57,245 nt of DNA, taken from an uncultured Hungatella sp. GTDB taxonomy: Bacteria > Bacillota > Clostridia > Lachnospirales > Lachnospiraceae. A program made the translations under genes and the position numbers. The stretch covers positions 1 to 57,245 of the forward strand of contig CAJUPQ010000013.1 of the NCBI GenBank assembly GCA_910588505.1. The letters are read 5' to 3'. This document shows positions 51,301-57,245 of this stretch, piece by piece; positions within the stretch are counted from its first letter, which is position 1; every line of letters begins with the position of its first letter. Below the pieces are notes generated by a model. It saw only the letters and a list, made by a program, of their open reading frames with translations. It was not told where the DNA came from and made no database searches.

Positions 51301-54300
51301 CCTTATCCGGAAGAAAACCGGCAGATGTCCCTGTTTGATTTTATGGATAACGACACTATTGGGGAACCTTTGGACGATTCAAACCGGCGGGGAGCCGGGA
51401 CAGATGGCCAGACAGGGGAAGGCAGGAAACAAAGAGAGGAAACCTTTGCGGAAGGAAGCCCGGAAGGGAATAATCCGGAAGAGAAAAAACCAGGAGAAAG
51501 CGGAAGGGGAGCGGAACCACTTCCGGAAATACAGGAGCGGGTCAACTTCCGCATAACCGATGACGGCCTGGGAACCGGCGGCCCTAAACAGAAATTCCGT
51601 GCCAACCTGGAAGCCATACAGCTTTTAAAAACCTTGGAATCCCAGGGACGGCTTGCCTCTCCTGAAGAACAGGAAACCCTGTCTAAATTTGTGGGCTGGG
51701 GAGGGTTGGCGGAAGCCTTTGATGAAAAGAACAAAAACTGGGAGAAGGAATACATCCGGTTAAAAGAGGCATTAACCCCGGAAGAATATAAGGAAGCCAG
51801 GGCCACCACCCTGAACGCTTTTTATACGCCTCCCGTAGTCATAAAGGCCATGTATGAAGCGCTGGGGAACATGGGACTGAAATCCGGCAATCTCTTGGAG
51901 CCGTCCTGCGGGATTGGAAACTTTATGGGACTGGTGCCTGAAGAAATGTCCGGCCTTAAGATGTATGGTGTGGAGTTGGACGGTATTTCCGGCAGGATTG
52001 CCCGCCAGTTGTACCAGAAGAACCCCATAGCCATCCAGGGCTTTGAATCCACGGATTACCCGGATAGTTTCTTTGACTGTGTGATTGGGAACGTGCCTTT
52101 TGGCTCTTACAAGGTTTCAGACCGTAGATATGACCGCCATAATTTCCTGATCCATGATTATTTTATCGCAAAATCCCTGGACCTGGTGCGGCCAGGCGGA
52201 GTTGTGTCGGTGGTCACGTCCAGCGGGACCATGGATAAGCAGAATTCCGGTGTTCGCCGGTACCTGGCCAGCCGTGCCGACCTGCTGGGGGCAGTCCGTC
52301 TCCCTAATAATGCCTTCCTTGGCAATGCGGGGACAAAGACGGTGACGGATATCCTGTTTTTCCAGAAGCGGGATCAAGCCTCTTTGGAGCAGCCGGAGTG
52401 GGTAAGCCTTGGGGTAACCCCGGAAGGACATTCTGTCAATGCCTATTTTGTCTCCCACCCGGAGATGGTTCTTGGGGAATATGCCCTGGAGAGCGGCCAA
52501 TACGGCAGGCAGGAACTGACCGTTATCCCCATAAAAGGGGCGGTACTTTCCGAACAGCTAAAGGCCGTTGTAGGCCGTATCCAAGGGAAGATTGAGGAAC
52601 CGGAGCTGGAGGAAACCGGATTGGAGGAACCCACCGGTTCCGGCTCCATACCGGCAGACCCCTCCGTGAAGAATTACAGCTTCACGGATATAGACGGGGA
52701 GGTATATTACCGGGAGAATTCCAGGATGAATCGGGTGAAGCTGCCTGCCATGACCAGGGAGCGGGTCCTGGGCATGGTGCATGTAAGGGATACGGCAAGG
52801 AGGCTAATTGAGTGCCAGACGGAAGACGGCAGCGAGGAAGAAATCCGGAACCTGCAGAGGGAATTAAATGAGAAATATGACCGCTTTACCAAACGTTACG
52901 GCCTGCTTAACAGCGCTGCCAACCGCAGGGCATTTTCCCAGGACAGTAGCTATTGTCTCCTGTCTTCCCTGGAACTGGTGGACGAGGACGGGAAGTTAAA
53001 AAGGAAGGCGGATATCTTTACCAAGCGTACCATACGGAAGGCGGAGCCAGTGACTTTCGTGGAGACTGCCAGCGAGGCCCTGGCCGTCTCCATCGGGGAG
53101 AAGGCGGGGGTTGACCTTTCGTTTATGGCGGCGCTAGCCAGGAAAACGGAAGGGGAGACCATCGAGGAACTGGCAGGGGTAATCTTTAAAAACCCCATGA
53201 CGGGGAGGTGGGAAACCGGGGACGAATACCTGTCAGGCAATGTCCGGGAGAAGCTGAAGGTAGCCATGCAGATGGCGGAAGCGTCCCCGGAGTTTGAGAT
53301 AAACCAGGAATATTTAGAGAAGGTGCAGCCCAAAGACCTGGAGGCGTCGGAGATTGAAATAAGGCTGGGGGCAACCTGGGTAAAGCCGGAATATATCACC
53401 CAGTTCATGGGGGAGCTGTTCAACACGCCTCCCTACTACCTGGGGTCTTCGATAGAAGTAAAATATGCCTCGGTAAACGGCCAGTGGAATATTTCCGGGA
53501 AAAACCTGGACGGGAGGGGTAACCCGCTGGTGACCATGACCTACGGGACCCGGCGTGCCAGCGGCTACCGGCTTTTGGAGGACGCCCTGAACCTGCGTGC
53601 TACCAAGATTTATGACACCATAGAGGATGACGAGGGGGAACACCGTGTTTTAAACAAACAGGAGACCATGCTGGCTCAGCAGAAGCAGGAACTAATCAAG
53701 GAGGCGTTTAAGGAATGGGTATTTAAGGACATGGAGCGGCGGGAGGACTTATGCCGCACTTATAACGATCTGTTTAACTGCGTCCGTCCCCGGGAGTATG
53801 ACGGGAGCCATATCCGTTTTGTGGGGATGACCCCGGAGATTACGTTAATGCCCCACCAGAAGAATGCGGTGGCCCATATCCTGTACGGGAAGAACACCCT
53901 GCTGGCCCATTGCGTGGGGGCGGGCAAGACGTTCCAGATGATTGCGGCGGGGATGGAAGGGAGGCGGCTGGGGCTTGCCAGGAAGAACCTGTACGTGGTG
54001 CCGAACCATCTGACGGAGCAATGGGGAAGCGACTTTTTACGCCTGTATCCTGGGGCCAACGTGCTGGTGGCTACCAGGAGGGATTTTGAGCCCGCAAACC
54101 GGAAGAAGTTCTGTTCCCGCATATCCATGGGGGAGTACGATGCAGTCATTATCGGCCATACACAGTTTGAAAAGATACCCCTTTCCATAGAGAGGCAGAA
54201 GGCATACATAAACCGGCAGATCGGGGATATCGTAAGGGCAATCGAGGCTATGGCAGAGGAAGAGGGAGGCCGTTACACGGTCAAGCAGCTGGAAAAAACG

Positions 54301-56448
54301 AAGAAATCCCTGGAGGAGCGGCTGGACAAATTAAACAGCCAGGAGAGGAAAGATGACGTGGTGACCTTTGAACAGCTAGGGGTGGACAGGCTTTTTGTGG
54401 ATGAGAGTCATTTTTACAAGAATATGTTCCTTTATACAAAAATGAGGAACGTGGCGGGGATATCCCAGACGGACGCACAGAAGAGTTCCGACATGTTCAT
54501 GAAGTGCCAGTACATGGACGAACTAACGGCGGGAAGGGGGATCACGTTCGCTACCGGAACACCCATATCCAACAGCGCAGTGGAGCTTTACACCATTATG
54601 CGTTACCTCCAGTATGACACCCTGCAGGAGATGGGCCTGGGGAATTTTGATGCCTGGGCGGCAGCTTTCGGGGAGACGGTGACATCGGTTGAGCTTTCCC
54701 CAGAAGGGACAGGGTACCGGGCAAAGGTGCGGTTCGCACGCTTTTTTAACCTGCCGGAATTAATCTCCATCTTTAAGGAGAGCGCAGATGTCCAGACTGC
54801 GGACATGCTGGATTTGCCGGTGCCGGAGGCGGAATATATTAATGAAGTCCTAAAGCCTACCGAGGAGCAAAAGGAGATGGTTGCGTCCTTCGGGGAACGG
54901 GCGGAGGTTGTCCGAAAGGGGGAAGTGGATCCTTCGGTGGACAACATGCTTGCCATTACCAATGACGGGAGGAAATGCGCCCTGGACCAGCGGCTGTTAA
55001 ATGACATGCTGCCGGACGCAGAGGAGAGCAAGGTGAACCGGTGCGTGAGAAATGCCTTCGATATCTGGAAGGAAACAAGTCAGGACCGCTCCACCCAGCT
55101 GATTTTCTGCGACTTATCAACCCCCAAAAATGACGGAAGGTTCAATATTTATGACGACATAAGGGAGAAGCTGGTGAAAAAAGGAATCCCAAGGGAGGAG
55201 ATAGCTTTCATTCATGAGGCCGGGACGGAGGCGAAGAAGGCGGAGATGTTTGCGAAGGTGCGTGCCGGCCAGGTGCGCCTCCTCTTAGGCTCCACGCCGA
55301 AGCTGGGGGCGGGGACCAATATCCAGGACAGGCTCATCGCCCTCCATCATTTGGACTGCCCCTGGAAGCCCTCGGATCTGGAACAGCAGGAGGGCCGCAT
55401 TTTAAGGCAGGGAAACCGGAACAAAAGGGTGAAGATATTTCGGTATGTAACCGAAAATACGTTCGACTGCTACAATTGGCAGATTTTGGAGAACAAGCAG
55501 AAATTTATTAGCCAGATCATGACCAGCAAATCCCCGGTACGTGCCTGTGAGGATGTGGATGATGCGGCGCTGAGTTATGCGGAAATCAAGGCCCTGGCTA
55601 CCGGGAATATTTTCATAAAAGAGAAGATGGATTTGGATATCCAGGCCAGCAGGCTGAAGCTGTTAAAGGCAAACCATACCAGCCAGAAATACCGCCTGGA
55701 GACGGATATTGCCCGGAAGTACCCGGTGGAAATCCAGGCGGTGAAACGGCGGATCAGCGCACTAAAAGGGGACTGGGAGGCAGCGGCCCGGATCCTTGGG
55801 GAGAAGGACACATTCGCCATGACGGTAGACGGGGTCCTTTATACGGAGAGAAAAGAAGCGGGGCTGGCTCTTCTGGCTGCGTGTGCGGGCATAGGGGCTT
55901 CACGGGTCCCGGTACAGGTTGGGACTTTCCAGGGCTTCCGTCTGTCGGTCAGCTTCGACAGCTTTAACCGTCAGTACCTGATGACCATCGGCCGGGAATG
56001 GAACTACAGGATGGAGATGGGGAAGGATTCCCTGGGGAATTTAAAACGTCTCCAGAACCTGTTAGCCGGGATTGAAGGGGAGATACCCAAAGCGGAGCGG
56101 AAATTGGAGAGTTTGAACCGGCAGCTGGCAGCGGCCCGGGAGGAAGTGGAGAAACCTTTCCCGAAGGAGGAGGAACTGGCAGGAATGCTTAAGCGTCTGG
56201 CGGAATTAAATACCATGCTGAACATGGACCAGAGGGAGGAAACGGGAGCTTCCGACGAGAGGGAAGAGGAGGCGGAAGAATCGGACAGGGAGGATGCGGC
56301 AGCGGATAAGAGGCCGGAAACCGTAAGGAAAGAGGAACCCTGGACCCTGGAGAAAATAAAAGAGATGAAAAAACAGAGGCAGGGCGGCACGGAGGCCGTC
56401 CGGCATTCCGGAAAGCATAGGGAAAACGGCGGCATGGGGAGAGGCTAA
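48394..56448 (+). CDS. Giant N6-adenine methylase/SF2 helicase of conjugative elements
   Basis: A 2684-aa protein. The N-terminal part (1-250) is the ArdC-like/DUF1738-type domain (SSSPAAWTGYLDTAARLYRYPF). A Gly/Asp-rich linker (285-405) is co-encoded with tnpV. A large middle region (410-900) precedes a charged linker. The methylase domain (1080-1400) has EPSCGIGNFMG and the N1233-VPF catalytic motif. The helicase has Walker A VGAGKT (1841-1846), DESH box (2003-2006) and a helicase C domain ending with EQQEGRILRQGN. A coiled coil closes the protein. It probably modifies or protects element DNA during transfer. AGGGAGG precedes the ATG. Confidence 0.9.
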   Translation: MAKIPKLHKIQELAEQTAAEVSSSPAAWTGYLDTAARLYRYPFSDSLLIHAQRPDIMACASMRIWNKKMGRWIRKGVKGIALIDDTGPERRLWYVFDMADTRLLPGSRIPFLWQIPERQRETIFKLLVDTYQLDKDTGQLHTALFEIASNLTRAGLEAAMNGLDTQMGDSRLREQDENAVRESFQTLFRNSVFYVLARRCGLEPMDYLKAEDFSGITDFNTLTALSFLGENTSRIAEPVLRDIGRKVRRIYQQETQKTLANESDLVYNEFNTLKRENNKKKGETIYGTDLSSQRGLPVPEPDNRGAGHNNRKVRDAAENLHEGESEGLVSGAAFEREAGRLLGGDRQDGAGADGSDYGEPVGEVPGTGQGGRPDGLGSPYERPDGHGRGDGLNGTGLQLENTTENDMTEAEEETASALSLPGLPSAEEQVYGIEKQAQSLYAGGSLIPDEAVDEVLRTGGNRRNSCYRIIYNFMSEQSPEEYTEFIRQEYGTGGKGLEIDGCRYSVWFDKPGMQVAIGETVEAEKAGLGRRLLSWEEVSGRIHRMLEAGEYAPQEILDGARENALREHAEVLLYMWQDMAGGDIFSDDEIVPGGFPDRKVHMAGLLSQPEYVERLMGKLERLSESYRENRDIMRYHIHRPDQVLERLRKFAKEVSPYQARDGFTGKELPIFITQDEIDAYFCSHGPSANGRLDIYAFYQKNEGRNERAGFLKKSYGTGGCSRALSGADGSFADYTGKGVRLTRGDLLQPKAEIFLKWPEAAERIASLIERERYLQPGDFARMELYERGQMANQVMQFYWGMPFQVARPWDGSPDHSSSSWYKDVIILLSHPDRRAELTRHMEQALAKLPLDFEDYGERARILSELQGYVDGTYTLFPEQKRTYVEREDGGKEKKQEREPGQMSPLREERNRGESQGKGQIQDGEQSRETEQNPQKRKESAEKAGGQERKARSVSAETIIPHQADSRSQAPYPEENRQMSLFDFMDNDTIGEPLDDSNRRGAGTDGQTGEGRKQREETFAEGSPEGNNPEEKKPGESGRGAEPLPEIQERVNFRITDDGLGTGGPKQKFRANLEAIQLLKTLESQGRLASPEEQETLSKFVGWGGLAEAFDEKNKNWEKEYIRLKEALTPEEYKEARATTLNAFYTPPVVIKAMYEALGNMGLKSGNLLEPSCGIGNFMGLVPEEMSGLKMYGVELDGISGRIARQLYQKNPIAIQGFESTDYPDSFFDCVIGNVPFGSYKVSDRRYDRHNFLIHDYFIAKSLDLVRPGGVVSVVTSSGTMDKQNSGVRRYLASRADLLGAVRLPNNAFLGNAGTKTVTDILFFQKRDQASLEQPEWVSLGVTPEGHSVNAYFVSHPEMVLGEYALESGQYGRQELTVIPIKGAVLSEQLKAVVGRIQGKIEEPELEETGLEEPTGSGSIPADPSVKNYSFTDIDGEVYYRENSRMNRVKLPAMTRERVLGMVHVRDTARRLIECQTEDGSEEEIRNLQRELNEKYDRFTKRYGLLNSAANRRAFSQDSSYCLLSSLELVDEDGKLKRKADIFTKRTIRKAEPVTFVETASEALAVSIGEKAGVDLSFMAALARKTEGETIEELAGVIFKNPMTGRWETGDEYLSGNVREKLKVAMQMAEASPEFEINQEYLEKVQPKDLEASEIEIRLGATWVKPEYITQFMGELFNTPPYYLGSSIEVKYASVNGQWNISGKNLDGRGNPLVTMTYGTRRASGYRLLEDALNLRATKIYDTIEDDEGEHRVLNKQETMLAQQKQELIKEAFKEWVFKDMERREDLCRTYNDLFNCVRPREYDGSHIRFVGMTPEITLMPHQKNAVAHILYGKNTLLAHCVGAGKTFQMIAAGMEGRRLGLARKNLYVVPNHLTEQWGSDFLRLYPGANVLVATRRDFEPANRKKFCSRISMGEYDAVIIGHTQFEKIPLSIERQKAYINRQIGDIVRAIEAMAEEEGGRYTVKQLEKTKKSLEERLDKLNSQERKDDVVTFEQLGVDRLFVDESHFYKNMFLYTKMRNVAGISQTDAQKSSDMFMKCQYMDELTAGRGITFATGTPISNSAVELYTIMRYLQYDTLQEMGLGNFDAWAAAFGETVTSVELSPEGTGYRAKVRFARFFNLPELISIFKESADVQTADMLDLPVPEAEYINEVLKPTEEQKEMVASFGERAEVVRKGEVDPSVDNMLAITNDGRKCALDQRLLNDMLPDAEESKVNRCVRNAFDIWKETSQDRSTQLIFCDLSTPKNDGRFNIYDDIREKLVKKGIPREEIAFIHEAGTEAKKAEMFAKVRAGQVRLLLGSTPKLGAGTNIQDRLIALHHLDCPWKPSDLEQQEGRILRQGNRNKRVKIFRYVTENTFDCYNWQILENKQKFISQIMTSKSPVRACEDVDDAALSYAEIKALATGNIFIKEKMDLDIQASRLKLLKANHTSQKYRLETDIARKYPVEIQAVKRRISALKGDWEAAARILGEKDTFAMTVDGVLYTERKEAGLALLAACAGIGASRVPVQVGTFQGFRLSVSFDSFNRQYLMTIGREWNYRMEMGKDSLGNLKRLQNLLAGIEGEIPKAERKLESLNRQLAAAREEVEKPFPKEEELAGMLKRLAELNTMLNMDQREETGASDEREEEAEESDREDAAADKRPETVRKEEPWTLEKIKEMKKQRQGGTEAVRHSGKHRENGGMGRG
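49250..49591 (+). CDS. tnpV: TnpV family transposon protein nested in the helicase gene
   Basis: A 113-aa product read in the +1 frame relative to the surrounding helicase gene. It begins MELTYHRKGDYLFPNLTI and ends with TALAMAEETVLTELVYS-like text (GLTAMAEETVLTELVYS), the normal beginning and end of TnpV proteins known from Tn4451-type elements. AAAGGGG lies 9 nt ahead of the ATG, supporting independent translation. The overlapping helicase frame reads a Gly/Asp/Arg-rich linker here, so the linker seems to have arisen by overprinting of tnpV. Role of TnpV is unknown. Confidence 0.8.
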   Translation: MELTYHRKGDYLFPNLTIEEQGITIGKYGMLRKTFMKENRRGWYQGLLLSGKLDGYLAEIDRTAQERMEVIMGNLLERFPAPDKEADQMAWAAHMNGLTAMAEETVLTELVYS

Positions 56449-56509
56449 GGCGGCATAGCCGGGCAGAAAATTTTAAAAGAGCAGAGTTTCTAAAAAAGGA
56501 GGATATGGC

Positions 56510-57245
56510 ATGAAAGGGAAAAAAAGACAGAAAACAGCAGAATTTATAGAGAGAAACCGGCAGGATATGGAAGGAACGGAGGGTTCCGCCAGAAGCATGG
56601 CGGAGAAAAATATCAGAAATAAGAATGGGGATGGGAAGAACGATAAGTGGGAGATTAATAACCCATCCACATGGACGGATTCCAATATTGACCAGGTTGC
56701 GGCGGTAGTCAAACGCAATCCTTCAGCAGACTATGCCACAGCCTTTTGGAATACCTACGCCGGCCCCTTTGGCACGATCCCTGCTAACCTGCCACTGAGG
56801 TCTTTGATTATCCGGGCCAAAAGGCCCCATTCCGCCTATACCCGGATTCCGGATGAGGAATACATAGGCGATGTAACGGCTTTGATGTGGGACAGAAGGC
56901 TTGAGGACTGGAAACCGGGGAAGGAGAGCCTGGGGCATTACATCGGGTGCCGCTGCAGGCCCAATGCGGAGTATGGCCGTTCCATCATCCGGGCCCACGG
57001 AAGCCGGGTTTATGCATTCGTAAAGGATAGCGGGGACGGCTTCCCTGACATCCGCCCCCTGGATTCAGGCGGTGGCTGCGGAGGCCAGGGATATGTAAAA
57101 AAATATGTGAACCTGCCGGTTCTGTCCGCAGACACCATAATATCGGAGGACGGCGGGAGACCCTGCAGTTTTTTGGAATATTACTCCGTGCCGGATAACT
57201 GTCCGGAAAGGATCGAGGCGGAATCCACCCGCCTGTGGCTGATGA
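56510..57245 (+). CDS. Conserved-looking element protein, 3' end outside the window
   Basis: An open frame of at least 245 codons from an ATG with AAAGGAGG 10 nt upstream. The first 60 residues are Lys/Arg/Gly-rich and probably disordered. A folded part follows with AFWNTYAGPFGTIPANLPL, GDVTALMWDRRLEDWKPGKE and GHYIGCRCRPNAEYGRSII; it holds several Cys residues. I do not recognise the family. It follows the helicase gene by 61 bp and is probably in the same transcript. Confidence 0.7.
   Translation, partial: MKGKKRQKTAEFIERNRQDMEGTEGSARSMAEKNIRNKNGDGKNDKWEINNPSTWTDSNIDQVAAVVKRNPSADYATAFWNTYAGPFGTIPANLPLRSLIIRAKRPHSAYTRIPDEEYIGDVTALMWDRRLEDWKPGKESLGHYIGCRCRPNAEYGRSIIRAHGSRVYAFVKDSGDGFPDIRPLDSGGGCGGQGYVKKYVNLPVLSADTIISEDGGRPCSFLEYYSVPDNCPERIEAESTRLWLM

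Larger units (their letters stand above)
44377..57245. mobile_element. Left part of an integrative (conjugative-type) element in sigK
   Basis: From the break in sigK onward, gene content is ParA, ParB, DUF5348, RepA N-terminal initiator, and a giant methylase/helicase with tnpV, the usual accessory module of Lachnospiraceae conjugative elements. Composition of parA and parB is more A/T-rich than the chromosome before 43.8 kb. The recombinase, relaxase and the second half of sigK should lie beyond the window end, so completeness cannot be judged. Confidence 0.75.

Noticed and set aside
49202..55031. Several antisense frames in the helicase gene
   Set aside because: They follow from codon bias of the sense gene and have no recognisable domains; only the sense-strand tnpV frame has both homology and a ribosome site.

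Overview
The window looks like a chromosomal segment of a spore-forming, anaerobic Firmicute of the Lachnospiraceae (Enterocloster/Clostridium-like). The grounds are the dGTPase-dnaG-rpoD-trmK-nif3 order, a SufBC-type Fe-S operon without sufS/sufU, AGGAGG ribosome sites, consensus TTGACA/TATAAT promoters and a sigK-type sporulation sigma gene. The genus is an inference from gene content, not a match to a known genome.

Layout. 1-11 kb: class A penicillin-binding protein (-), YigZ protein, nitroreductase, tRNA-Leu(CAG), DUF4349 lipoprotein (-), a sufC/sufB pair, and a PAS hybrid histidine kinase. 10.6-17.4 kb: a TetR regulator facing an MMPL exporter, followed without a gap by a large GLUG-repeat/coiled-coil surface protein and a short transposase-like HTH fragment. 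17.9-25.5 kb: housekeeping run dgt, dnaG, rpoD, trmK, nif3-like, TGS-domain nucleoside kinase. 25.5-28 kb: a methyltransferase remnant, RNase P RNA (rnpB), and pyrBI (-). 28-33 kb: an ABC ATPase/CARDB-like protein/FtsX-type permease operon, then an AT-rich islet with a tiny membrane protein and a P-loop kinase. 33.2-34 kb: a 657-bp nested palindromic repeat. 34-37 kb: a solute-sensor/degenerate-GGDEF/EAL protein (-). 37-39.2 kb: a ZTP riboswitch controlling a split purH (PurO-like IMP cyclohydrolase plus stand-alone AICAR transformylase). 39.4-43.7 kb: a sugar ABC transporter operon with a metal-dependent hydrolase. 43.8-44.4 kb: a sigK-like gene whose 3' end is replaced right after the ISRSY motif. 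44.4 kb to the end: a conjugative-type element (ParA, ParB, DUF5348, RepA, a 2684-aa methylase/helicase with an out-of-frame tnpV gene inside it, and a gene running off the window).

The most notable observations are: (i) a sporulation sigma gene interrupted by an integrative element, like the skin elements of Bacillus and Clostridioides; (ii) a family of long hairpin intergenic repeats, at least five copies here, whose stems differ in sequence but keep their pairing; (iii) tnpV nested in another frame of the large helicase gene; (iv) the split purH under a ZTP riboswitch; (v) the MMPL/GLUG operon of unknown function. No CRISPR array, rRNA or recombinase gene is visible; the far end of the integrated element lies outside the window.
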